A DNA stretch of 64,000 bases. Source: Anisodus tanguticus (taxonomy: Eukaryota; Streptophyta; Magnoliopsida; Solanales; Solanaceae). The translations under genes and the position numbers were made by a program. Below, in pieces: positions 32,116-43,469 of this stretch (its first letter is position 1; every line of letters begins with the position of its first letter). The notes beneath the pieces are model-generated. The model saw only the letters and a list, made by a program, of their open reading frames with translations. It did not search any database and was not told the DNA's origin. The DNA lies in NCBI GenBank assembly GCA_034509755.1, contig CM067551.1, positions 16,488,501 through 16,552,500 of the forward strand. Direction: 5' to 3'.

Positions 32116-33652
32116 GTGGTATCAAAGCACAGGTTGGTTCAATGGTTATATAACAATTGAATAAAATAATAATATTGGTTAAACATAAAATTGGTTTTCA
32201 AACTGAATTAAAACAAGGCTTCTTGAAATCCTACATATCTTGACTGAACAATTAACCTTTTTGATGTCACCCTAAACTATCAACTATGCTAAATCAAGAA
32301 AGTCATTCCGTTCTAACTCGGACTAAGCCAGGTGCAGAAAATTGGTTCACTGCGAACATGATGCACGGTGAAGAACGGGTAGGAATGGATGATGGTCTAT
32401 ATGTTCATTATTGATAATGATGGGTGATGATAAAGAATCTGTGATCTGATCCCTAAATTGGATTTAATGTTTGGATGATTTAGAAAATGAACACAAAAAC
32501 GTTCGTCAGGACGTCGGCACCGCGATCCTATGGTAGGGCGCCGCAACGCTTGCTAGGATTTCAAGGAGGCGCCGCGGCTCCATGGTGGAGCGCCACGGCG
32601 CCTATCACGGTAAAGGCAAAAGTCGCGGCTCTTGTCCAAAGATCCGCGATTAAAAGCTTCGTTTTAAATTCTGGACCTATTAGACAGTAGGCGCCACAAC
32701 CCTAATACACTACAGAAACGTGGCGCCGCTTGTCCAGAAACAAAAAAAAATTCAGAGTTCAAAATATTTAACCCACGATTATTAATATACAATATATTAT
32801 TTGATAAGTATATTGTTTATGTGCTAAATGTCAATATGTTTGTCATTTAGATTACTAGAATAGCGTCCACAAATAATGTCTGGGTAGGCGACACCCAATA
32901 TGTGTTTAAACCTCTTAATATCATACTTGGGTAGGTGGTACCCAATATGTGCTTAGTTGACTTTTCATGATTGTTAAGATGCTATATTTGATATAGCATG
33001 CTAAAGTTAATCTTGGTTAAAATCCTAAATTAAAATATTCCCCAAATTTAATACAAGTCTCATTTAAAATGAACGTGTCATCTGTTATAATTAATTGTAG
33101 TGCAAAATCCTTTTCGGCGAGATGAGTGTTTATGCCACAACATTCGCTCTAAGTCTACGAGGACTCAGACTCTTTCATAGATGCATGTTAAATGTAGAAG
33201 TAGTGATAAACCTTTATGAGTATTTACACCACAGTGTTTGCTCTATAAGGAAAAATTCACTTAGATACATAATTGCAGTCGCATAACGGGGTTGACTTGC
33301 TAGGCTGTCTTGGCGCCACAGCATCGGACAAGCCGAGAGACGCAGATCGATTGTCTGGAACATTCGGTCAAACAAGAGTTATAAATTATTTGTAATTGGT
33401 TTGGAGACCTACCAGGTTGTGCTATCGAAGTTATCAGCCACAGCAAACGCGGATATAATATGAACCTGAATCTTGGCCCATTATGACCATATTTGATATG
33501 AGTCCGTATTCTTTCATGGGGTCGAAGAGTATGTTAAAATAGTGGGAGCTAATTAAACTAAATGTCATGTTAATTAGTTAACGAATGTGTTCAATAGAAA
33601 TTATATTAGAGTATAATTTCAAGTCTATCTATTTCTTCAGAATTTATATAAA
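32116..33652 (+). other. primer-binding site and long untranslated leader
   Basis: The primer site occupies 32117-32133. The leader is non-coding and includes, at 32500-32740, five or so GGCGCC hexamers in otherwise AT-rich sequence. Two arms of an inverted repeat lie at 32568-32581 and 32587-32602. ORF 32487-32690 translates this block and has no recognisable content. CCCAATATGTG recurs near 32896 and 32940. Confidence 0.7.
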
Positions 33653-34470
33653 ATGTCGAATCTATCACTGAAAATGTTGGTTGAGACAAACAAGTTGGCT
33701 GGAGCTAATTACCCTGACTGGTTGAGAAATCTATGATTGGTGTTAAGACAAGAAAGAATTGAGTATGTATTAGACACAATATTCCCCCACAATCCCTGCT
33801 GAAAACTCTGATGAGTATGCCCTGTTTGACAAGGTGGCTTATTAGAAACATCTAGACGATGCTACCTCGGCACAGTGTGTAATGTTGTCCTCCATGACTG
33901 TGGAGTTATAGAGGAAACATGAAAACATGGGCCCCAATGAAATGCTAGAAAACTTGAAGAGTCTCTATGACTCACATTCTCAGACAATTGAGTATGAATT
34001 GTTGATAGACCTTTTTAAGTGTAAGCTGAATGAAGGGGGTCAAGTGTCAGCGCATGTTCTGAAGATGATTGGGTTTATAGAAAGGTTGGCTTCGATTGAA
34101 ACGAAGCTGCCTATAAATGTCTCTGTCAACTTGATCCTGAATTCGCTTCCTGGTCCATGTGAGAATTTCATTGTGAACTTCAATATGAATGGGACCAAGG
34201 CGAGTCTTCCAGAGCTTCACAACATGTTGTAAACTTTTGAATCAACTATCTCTAAAAGTAAAGTTGGGCTCATGGTGGACTCATCTAGCAAGTTCAAACC
34301 CAAGGGTAAGAACATGCAGAAGAAGAGAGGTAAGGCAGTTATTGCACCCACAGTTTTGAAACCTAGAGGAGATGTTCAGAAGAAGGAAAATGTAACTATG
34401 GATGTGTGCCTCAATTGCAAGAAGAAGGGGCACTAGAAGAAGGATTGCACAACTCCGGGGGAGGCAAAGC
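33653..34470 (+). pseudogene. copia gag remnant with CCHC zinc knuckle
   Basis: It starts MSNLSLKMLVETNKLAGANY, then PDWLRN and a stop. 33927-34232 is open (NEMLENLKSLYDSHSQTIEY, LLIDLFKCKLNEGGQVSAHV). The nucleocapsid near 34403-34450 reads CLNCKKKGH, a stop, KKDC, that is a C-x2-C-x4-H-x4-C knuckle with one internal stop. The knuckle is absent in the other copias of this window apart from the degenerate one at 430-490. Confidence 0.82.
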
Positions 34471-34539
34471 ACTAGGTGCTTCTAGCTCTACTGGACTAGG
34501 TATATTTGTCATGGAAATAAATATGTCTATAAGTAACTC

Positions 34540-36079
34540 TCACTGCTGGGTATTAGATACCGCATGTGGCTCACACATTTGTAATAATGTGCAGGGTGAT
34601 TGACAACAGAAGGTTGGAACCATGGGAGGTAGACCTGCGCGTTGAAAATGGAGCACGGGCGGATGTTGAACGCGTGAGAACTTATAGACTAGAGGCTTTT
34701 GTTTAGAATAAAATAATTGTTATTTTGTTCCCTCATTGACGAGGAATATTATTTCTATCTCAGTGTTAGACATTGAGGGGTTTTCCTCATTTATTGCCAA
34801 TGGCAGTTATATACTATCTTTTAATGGGTTTGTTTGTGGAAATGCTCTATTTGTGGATGATTTGTATGTTCTAAACTGTAGTCGTGAAATTTTCAATGTG
34901 CAAAATAAATGAGCTAAGATAAGTAATCCAAGAAACCCACCTACTTATGGCAATGTAGACTTGGTCACATAAATGAATCAAGGATAGCGAGATTAAGAAA
35001 GTTAGACTACTTGGAACCATTTGACTTAGAGTCCTATGGTAACTGTGAATCTTGCTTGAGAGGAAATATGACCAACAAGCCACTTTCTGGGAAGGGTGTG
35101 TGAGCCAAAGAGGTACTTGAGTTAGTCCATACTGATGTATGTGGGACATTTTCAACTCAAGCTAAAGGTGGCTTCCCTTACTTCATAACTTTTACAGACA
35201 ATTTCACAAGGTTTGGGCATATGTATCTTATGAAACACAAGTTCGAAGCCTTTGAGAAATTCAAGGAGTAAAAGTCGGAAGTAGAGAAGCAACTTGAAAC
35301 AAGTATCAAGACCCTTCGATCAGATTGATGAGGTAAATACTTAAGTAAAGAATTTCTGGATTACTTGAAGCTTCATGGAGTCCAATCACAATGGACACCT
35401 CCTGGAATGCCATAAATGAATAGTGTTGCTGAAAGGAGAAATCGAACCCTATTAGATATGGTTAGATCCAAAGCCAACACTTAAACACATGCGACCCTGG
35501 GGGTGCCCTGCATATGTAAAGAAGATGCTTAATGACAAGTTGGAATCTAAAAGTGAGAAGTATTACTTTGTGGGGTATCCAAAGGAAACTAAGGGATACT
35601 ATTTCTATCTTCCTGGAGAACATAAGGTCATTATTTCCAAAAATGCAACTTTCCTTGAGGAAGATTATGTCTACAAGGAAGAGAACTGCAATGAGATAGA
35701 ACTTGAAGAAATTGAAGAACTACAAGATAACACAGAAGTTGAACCCTTGTCGAATAACCTAGAAAAAGATTCAGTGGGAGTATTTATTGAAGATTGGGTA
35801 CTTAGAGTACGCCCTTCAGCCAATGGGAGTGTTGTGAGAGATAGCGCAGAAATGCAAGGCTCTCATACACAACCAATGAAAGAAGATACAATAGTTGTAC
35901 ATCATTCCATTAAGGAAATACATGAAAATGACATTCCTGAAAGCTCTCAATGTGGTGGATTGTCCAACACACAAAGACCTTCTCACAATCAGAATGCAAC
36001 AAACACTGAAACACAGAATAATCAACTCCGTAAGTCCACTAGGATTCATCGTCAGCCTGAAAAACAATCTCCTTGTTGA
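34540..36079 (+). pseudogene. copia protease and integrase remnant
   Basis: The protease site is CWVLDTACGSHICNN near 34545. The GAG-pre-integrase head reads LGHINESRIARLRKL and ESCLRGNMTNKPLSGKG near 34950-35095. The core gives ELVHTDVCGTFST and FTDNFTRFGHMYLMKHK, then NSVAERRNRTLLDMVRSKA near 35420. After MVRSKA the sequence jumps to HMRPWGCPAYVKKMLNDKLE, which lies about 40-50 codons further on in complete integrases, so there is an internal deletion near 35480. 35489-36079 is open for 196 codons up to the RT linker. Confidence 0.82.
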
Positions 36080-37295
36080 AACACACAATGAGATAGATAT
36101 TCCTGATGACAATAAACCTACAACCTACATCGAAGTTATGTTAACTATTGATTCACAGAGATGGCAAGAAGCCATGAAATCTGAGATGGACTCGATGTAC
36201 ATAAATCAAGTTTGGAACTTGGTTGACTTGCCAACAGGGGTTAGACCCATATGATGCAAATGGGTCTTCAAGAAGAAGATTGACGCATATGGAAATGTAC
36301 AAACTTATAAGGCAAGATTGGTGGCTAAAGGTTACAATCAACGACCTGGGGTCGATTATGATAAAACCTTTTCACCTGTTACGAAAATTAAGTCCATAAT
36401 TCTGCTTGTAATAGCCGCATACTATGATTATGACATTTGGCAAATGGATGTTAAAACTGCTTTCCTCAATGGTAATCTAAATGCGGAGGTGTATATGGTA
36501 ATACCTGAGGGTATTACATCCAAGAATAAGCCCAAAGCAGTATGCAAGCTACAGAAGTCCATTTATGGACTTAAGCAAGCCTCAATGAGTTGGAATATTT
36601 GCTTTGACAAAGCAGTCAAATCGTTTAACTTTGTTAGAAGCAAAGAAGATCCCAGCGTTTATAGTAAGCGCATGGAAGAGAGTATTGTCTTTACTGTTAT
36701 ATATGTAGATGACATATTAATAATGGGAGACAATAAGACTTTCATGCAATCAGTCAAGGAATGGTTATCCAGCACCTTCATGATGAAGGACTTGGGTGAA
36801 GCCTGCTACATTCTTGAAATTAGGACCTACAGAGATAGACCTAATAGATTGTTAGGGCTATCACAGTCTGGATATGCCTTCATTTTCAATGGTGGAGCGG
36901 TGAGTTGGAAAAGTTCCAAGCAAGAAACCACTGCTGATTCGACGACTGAATTCGAGTACATTGCTGGATCGGAAGCTTGTAAAGAAGTTGTCTCGATATA
37001 TGAGTTTTTAAAAGAACTAGGGGTTGTTCCAAGTGCCAGTCATCCAATAACAGTATATTGTGATAACACTGGTGTGATTGCGCAAGCTAAGGAACCGAGA
37101 TCAACAAACAGAAACAAACATGTACCAAGAAAATACCACATACTCAAAGAGATGGTGGAAACTGAAGAAATAAGATTAGACTATGTTCCCACAGATGATA
37201 ATATAGCTGACCCATCTACTAAACCGTTAAGCTTAGTTAAGCATAATGGTCATTTTGAAAACATGGGCATTAGATACATTGGAGATTGGCTCTAG
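36080..37295 (+). pseudogene. copia RT-RNase H with in-frame deletion fusion
   Basis: The RT starts in the fragment WQEAMKSEMDSMYINQVWNL. 36318-37295 is then open for 325 codons: KGYNQRPGVDYDKTFSPVTK, QMDVKTAFLNGNLNAEVYMV, KSIYGLKQASMSWNICFDKA, and the catalytic VIYVDDILIMGD near 36700. After RPNRLLGLSQS the frame passes straight into GYAFIFNGGAVSWKSSKQ, skipping the RT thumb/connection and the RNase H start. RNase H then continues with TVYCDNTGVIAQAKEP and YVPTDDNIADPSTKPL. The catalytic Asp of RNase H before SGY is lost with the deletion. Confidence 0.87.
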
Positions 37296-37309
37296 GCCAA
37301 ATGGGAGAT

Positions 37310-38853
37310 TGAAAGTATATATGTCCTAGAGACAATCTATATTAGGGACATAATGTACTTGAATACATTCGCATTATTAATAAGATTAATATTTATGGCA
37401 TTTGCAATTATTGAATTATTGTTTGATTGTTTGCAATTATTCATATATGTGCATCCCTTGAGCTTATCATTAATAGAGTGAGTTATTAATGATAGAACGT
37501 AACTTTCAAAATAGCCTCGACTAATGATCATCGAGAATGGAATACCATTCTCGATGATCTGCTATAAGTTGATATGTGGTCTGCATCGCATTCTTGGAGA
37601 ATGTAGTATGTCTCACATGCTACTAGTAATGGTTACTAGTGATGGACACATGAATACTTTTGGAAAGTATTGGTATACCCTGCTGATAAGCTATTTGTTA
37701 TGCATGTCTAGAGTGTTATCAGCATGTGGGAGATAAATGTCCTTTGACTTGAGGTCAATACACACCTTGTTCACAGAGTAATGTACTTTGACCATGTCAT
37801 AAGCTTAAACTCCTTATAGGATAAGATACGGCTTGTGTTGGGTGCATTATGATGTAAACTAAGGTGGTAGTTGAGCCAAGAATATGATTCATTCCTCGAT
37901 TGGATATTCGAGAGAGTACTTAACTTCTCAGTGATATTAGGTCAACCAAGTCATTGGCCAATGCAAGAGACATATTCATAATAAGGTCTAGTTGTCGACT
38001 AATATAGATGAGATAAAGTGATCAAGCCATTTGGATAGACACATGGCAAATTCAAAGTTTGATCTAGTGTGTCGCGAATGAAAGAAATTTATCATCTCAC
38101 ATAAAGGTTATGTTTGCTGGATTCATGTAAACGTACTTCACATATTGAGTTCGTCGTGCGGCGCAGTCTAGGAGTTCCGTATGGACCTTAATTGGATTAG
38201 TGTCAATTTGTGAAGGCTTATAGGGTCACACTATGTCGATTGTCTCCTTCGATCTAAGGGTGTATTGAGAAGGTATTAAGTATTCGATTTGAAATCGAGA
38301 TATTTAAATTGATAATAACTATGGGATAATTTCTATTTGATAGAAATTATTTAATTAAAGTTCAAAATTAAATTTTGGATTTAATTAAATATGTTGAATA
38401 TATATTAACGAGGAATGTTAGGCGTCGCGGCCCTGACTGGGCCCACTGCACCTCAGTTTTTGGGCCAGGCTTAGAGCCCAACCCTAATCCGGTTTTTGAC
38501 TTAAAAATAACTATATATATAACACTAACCTATTGATATCACATACTAATCACATAAACGATTCTAGACTTAGAGCTTAGAATAAAACTTTCTCAAACCT
38601 CTGCCAAGATTTCCTGGCTTTCTTGACAGAGGAATACACTATAGCAAGGTGCTTGCAATCGAAAGGAACAATCGCGTGTTCGCCCTTAGTAAAGATTCCA
38701 GATAACTAACATTTAAGTGTTCTTCGTTAAGTTTTACTTTACATGTTTTGATTGTCATATAGCCATACCAGAAGGAATTGTTGGGTTAAGTAAATAAAAT
38801 ATTAAATTTTCGTTGTGCTTTATTTTGATGTTTTAACCAAACAAAACCCTACA
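37310..38853 (+). repeat. 3' LTR (1,544 bp)
   Basis: It begins TGAAAGTATATATGTCC right after the polypurine tract and ends AACCCTACA before TGATA. It has a duplicated ATTCTCGATGATC-type segment near 37525-37560 that is shorter in the 5' LTR, and a shorter GC-rich block near 38422-38455. Confidence 0.92.
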
Positions 38854-38858
38854 TGATA

Positions 38859-39892
38859 AATACACATTTTGTGCCAGTCATGTCCCTAAAAAAGAAAAAG
38901 ATCTGAGAACCTGAACGTAGTAAGACTCTGGTTATTGAGAGAGTAATCTGACTAATCATGAGAGTATAATTAGATGAATCTAAATTTTGAATTCTCTATT
39001 TTTAATTTTATTTTATCAACACAATGTAACTGCTTAAATTAAGGCACAAACTATGAGTATCAAAAGATTAGTTTGATATTCCAAGGTGACGACTTTAATA
39101 ACAATGACCCCTTCATCTTGATTTATACGAGACTTTTTTTTTTTTAATAAGTCACAAAGAGATTGATATTTTTCTATATTTAGTAATAATTTAATTCTAA
39201 AATTTTCATTTTACCGTTAATGAAATGCTTGTAGCCACAAAAAAAAATTTGGTTGTTTTAGACCATAAGATTCAAAAGTCTTCATTTATTTCTTAAACTC
39301 TGTGTCAAGTCAAACATCCTCATATAAATTGGAACAGAGAGAGTAATATTTTAGATATTGAAAAATGTAAGTTTGAAATTTACCTTTCTATAAATAAAAT
39401 GAAGGCTAATCTTACCTTTGTGATGTGGGAACGTTTATTCTTCCACGTTATGCATACAAGAATCAATAATTACGTGCAAATAATGTACTAGTTGAAAAGA
39501 CTTGATAAATTATAATGTAATTTATCATTGGAGTGATTGGTCATAAGAGATGGTTAATGTTGAATAAAAGATATACAAATCTTCCTATGATAGACCGGCG
39601 GCTTAACGTGACTTGTAAACTGCGTTTTATCGGAAAGGATCGGAACGAATCTATATAGCTATCACCTTCTTTGACTAGATCTTCCAATTACTTCAATGTA
39701 TAATCTTGCCACAGGCTCCCTTTTCCCTTGGTCGTACAAGTCATGTTCCACTAAGAAAAGACTTTAACTTTTTTAAAATTTGTCGTTGTCAATCATTGAT
39801 GACTTTATCAAATTAATTAAATATACAAATTTTCTTTATTTTTAAGAGCAACAGTCATAAAAGAAATAGTAGTTAATTATCTGTCACTGAGG
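38859..39892. other. spacer containing one MITE
   Basis: No gene is seen between the two copia elements apart from the MITE at 39105-39344. The flanks are AT-rich with short unrelated ORFs. Confidence 0.5.
39105..39344. repeat. MITE of the CTCCGTCCCA-type family
   Basis: The left end reads ACCCCTTCATCTTGATTTAT and the right end ATATAAATTGGAACAGAGAG. Read in reverse, the right end resembles the left, as degenerate terminal inverted repeats would. The interior phrases GTTTTAGACCATAAG and TTAAACTCTGTGTCAAGTC are familiar from a very common Solanaceae MITE of about 240 bp. Its class is not assigned here. Confidence 0.6.
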
Positions 39893-40187
39893 TGAAAGAA
39901 ATAATCCCTTGATTATTTTCATTAATTGAAAGAGTATATATACAATTTACATATTTCCATAATAGGAGAATCTTATTCCTATTCTACTCCTAAAACCTTA
40001 TTCTACTTGGACACTAACTATACAATTATGGTAATACAAATATTATGGTAAGTGTACAATACTAATTACACCACAACATTACCTAAACTAGGAGACTAAA
40101 ACATTACCTAAATTATATACAAAAACCGAGATCAATATATATAGGATATACACGTGTATATCGTGTATATCCTATGGATATTTAACA
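39893..40187 (-). repeat. 3' LTR (295 bp)
   Basis: It starts TGTTAAATATCCATAGG on the minus strand after the polypurine tract and ends ATTTCTTTCA. It includes the self-complementary stretch at 40143-40172, rich in GTATAT. The rest aligns closely with 44680-44937. Confidence 0.88.
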
Positions 40188-40198
40188 CACCCCCGCAG

Positions 40199-42323
40199 TC
40201 ATAGCGGGCGGTCTTCGAACGATGAAACTGTCCCTAAAATCTTCAAAAAGGACCGAGGGAAGATCTTTTGTAAAGATGTCTGCAATTTGATACCTGGAAG
40301 GGACATGGCAGATGCGTACTTGACCACGAGCAACCTTTTCTCGAACAAAGTGAATGTCCATCTCGATATGATTAGTGCGTTGGTGCTGAACTGGATTACC
40401 AGAAAGGTAGATGGCACTACATTATCACAATAGATTAAGGTCGCTTTCTGAATAGGACAATGAAGCTCTAACAACAAATTACGTAACCAACATGATTCAG
40501 AGACCACTTAGCTACACTCGATACTCGGCCTCTGCACTGGAATGGGATAAAGTCGACTGACGCTTTGCAGACCATGAGACCAAGTTATTACCAAGAAACA
40601 TACAATAGCCAGACGTAGACCGTCTGGTGTCCGGACAGCCACCCCAATCAGCATCCGTATATGAGACAAGTGTTGACGTTGAAGAAGGATATAAATGCAA
40701 GCCATAGTCAAGTGTACCCTGAATATACCGAATGATGTGTTTGAGTGCATTCATGTGCTCAACTCTGGGATCATGCATAAACAAACACACCTGGTGGACA
40801 TCATACGTAATATATGGTCTCGTGAACGTAAGATACTGAAGGCCCCCTACAAGACTGTGATAGTGGGTTGGATCCTGGTATGGTGCGCCGGTTGCGGCAC
40901 TAAGCTTGGGCTTAGTATCAACTGGAGTGGAAGTGGACTTACAGGATGACATCTCAGCCCTCTCAATGATCTCAACTGCATACTTCCTTTGAGATAAGAA
41001 CAACCCACCTGCATGACGAGTGACAACAATCCCCAAAAAATAACTCAAGAGCCCCAAGTCTTTCATAGCAAACTCAGAACTGAGCATTGTCATGATAGAG
41101 TGGCGTAATGCATCGGAAGAGGCAGTCAAGATAATATCATCCAAATATAATAGTATATAAGCCAAGGAAGAACCACGACGATATATGAACAAGGAATTAT
41201 CTGACCTGTTGTGAGTGAACCCAATAGTCGAAACATAGTCAGCAAATCTCGTATACCAGGCCCGTAGAGACTGCTTAAGCCCATATAAGGACATTTTAAA
41301 CAAACAGACATGATGAGGATATTGGGGATCCCTAAACCCCAAGGGTTGATGCATATAGACTGTTTCCTTGAGATCACCATGTAAGAAAGCATTCTTCACA
41401 TATAACTGATGAATGGGCCATGCTTTTGAAAGAGCCAAGCTAAGCACAGTGCGAATGGTAGCCGGTTTGACCACCGGACTAAACGTCTCTCCACAATCCA
41501 CACCAACCTGTTAAGTCTTACCATCACCTACAAGTCGCGCCTTATGCCTTGCAAATGAACTGTCTGAATTGTCCTTATGAGAAAAAATCTACATAGACCT
41601 AATAATATCAATACCAGATGGACCGGGCACCAACTCCCACGTCTTATTATCAATAAGAGCATTATATTCACCGGTCATAGCAATTTTCCAATTCGAGTCA
41701 TTTAATGCAGACACATGATTACGGGGTAAGGGTGATTTAAGAGCATTAGAATGTAGATTAAAATGCCTTTTTAGTTTAAAAATACCCTGTTGACTACGAG
41801 TGACTGGTCTATGACTCAAGGAAGAATTGGGCGGATTTTGGGAATTTTCTGGACTCGGGGCGGATTGGCCAGCAGGCAGTGGGCCTGCTGGCCCAACTCG
41901 GTAAGCAGAAATAGTGGCGGATGCAGGAACTGGACCAGTTCCAGTATTGGGCTGGACTGGCCCAATTGCTGAAACTAGCCCAGTGATGAAACTGGGCATA
42001 GAGGGCTGCGACGGACCAGCGGGCAGTGGGCCCGCTGGAGGATTTGGGGTGCGGGATATATCCAAAAAATGGTGAATAATATACAGGGAAATACCATCAT
42101 CCAAAAAATTATACGAACTGGGCACGGGATTACTAACCTTAGAAAATGGAAACTGGGATTTATCAAAAATTACATGGCGATTAGTGATAATTTTATTAGA
42201 GGATAAATCAAAACATTTGTAACCACGATGATTAGACGGAAACCCCAAAAACACACGGGGTAGACCGAGCATGAAGTTTGTTAATTGTAGTGGACGGAAA
42301 TTACGGATAACATAAGCACCCAA
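40199..42323 (-). pseudogene. copia linker, reverse transcriptase and RNase H
   Basis: 42323-41589 is open through the Pro/Gly-rich linker to the RT start (NWKIAMTGEYNALIDNKTWE). 41501-40512 is open for 329 codons: GETFSPVVKPATIRTVLSLA, KNAFLHGDLKETVYMHQPLG and SLYGLKQSLRAWYTRFADYV. The catalytic box is YLDD (41136-41147 on +) instead of YVDD. It then runs into RNase H, YTDADWGGCPDTRRSTSGYC and SWSAKRQSTLSHSSAEAEYR. The RNase H tail 40507-40199 follows after a frame break. Confidence 0.87.
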
Positions 42324-42329
42324 AGACCC

Positions 42330-42990
42330 TAAGATGTGAATACGAAGGAATCTTATTATATAAATTATGAAGGGGGGAGGAATATGTCAAACCTTTGGAA
42401 GGAAGAATGTTTAGGAGATATGTAGTCATTTGTAGAGCATGATGCCAAAAAAACGGGGGTACGGAAGCATGAATCAATAAAGTGTGGACAATGTTATTTA
42501 TGGTACGAATTTTGCGTTCGGCTTTCCCATTTTGTGAAGACGTATGAAGGCAAGAAAAATGAAAATTGATCCCATTAGTTGCACAAAATTTCCGAAATAC
42601 CCCGTTGTCATATTCTCTATCATTATCACATTGAATATTTTTTATTTCTCATTCGAATTGGGTTCTAATGAAAACTCTAAATTTTAAGAAGATGGAAAAA
42701 CTAGAGATTTTTTCGCTATTGGAAAAGTCCATAAAAATTTAGAATAATCATCCAAAAAGGGAAAAATGATATCAATGACCCAAAGAACGAACAGGAGATG
42801 TCCATAAGTCGTTATGAATAATATCAAATGGCATTAAAGTATGAGAATTAGAGTCTACAAACGGCAATCTAACAATTTTTCCTAAAGAACAAGAATGACA
42901 ATTTGGAGTACTACGCGTACCCTTACATGAAATAAAATTATTTTTATCTAAGGAAGACAAAATAGATGACCAAGACGAGCATGTCACAAG
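42330..42990 (-). pseudogene. copia integrase remnant
   Basis: The zinc head reads STPNCHSCSLGKIVRLPF and the core start FDIIHNDLWTSPVRSLGH (42987-42772). The remaining core at 42770-42370 is in pieces across frames, ending in a part that joins the linker at 42323 (LPRVFLGFPSNHRGYKCFDL). Base losses rather than large deletions account for the breaks. Confidence 0.75.
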
Positions 42991-43463
42991 GAAGGAGCAA
43001 GGGTTGCAAACGCTGATGGCAAGGCTTGACTCGATAGATCGGAACTTGGTGTGATAGGATAAAGATCTCCCCTGCTATCACACCTCATGAGAGGATTCCC
43101 CATCTTGAAATCCTTCACAGAGAAATCAAATGGATCAAATTCAATAGAAACAGAATTGTCAGTGGTAAATTTACGGACAGACACTAAGTTTTTAATCAAT
43201 TTGGGGGCATGTAGGGTATTTTTCAAGATAAGGGGTGGATTGGGGGGAGACAAAGTTTTATGACCATAACCACGAATTGGAATAGAATTACTATTACCAA
43301 CAATTATGCCATGAGGGTTGCTCAAATTGGAATAAGACGAGAGCGTACCTGAATCAGATGTCATGTGGGTAGTGGCACTGATGTCCATATACCAATTTGG
43401 GTGCGGAGGATTTAAAGCAAGCGTGTGCATTGCGGCTTCGATGTCGGTAGAAGTGGGGGCCAC
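42984..43463 (-). pseudogene. copia protease with altered active site
   Basis: The frame is open for 159 codons: TDIEAAMHTLALNPPHPNWY, MDISATTHMTSDSGTLSSYS, then LHAPKLIKNLVSVRKFTTDN. The expected DTGATSH reads DISATTH, so the catalytic D-T-G has lost Thr and Gly. Even with an intact frame this protease would be inactive. Confidence 0.83.
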
Positions 43464-43469
43464 AGCGTG

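Larger units (their letters stand above)
30552..38853 (+). mobile_element. Ty1/copia retrotransposon, complete, 1.55-kb LTRs, TSD TGATA
   Basis: Long LTRs at 30552-32115 and 37310-38853 flank an internal region. TGATA is duplicated at 30547-30551 and 38854-38858. The primer site TGGTATCAAAGCACAGG starts at 32117 and matches the initiator tRNA-Met type. The polypurine tract (AAATGGGAGAT) ends at 37309. The internal order is leader, gag with CCHC knuckle, protease, integrase, RT, RNase H. The long LTRs suggest an Angela-like or similar copia lineage, which is an inference. Stops and two internal deletions disable it. Confidence 0.92.
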
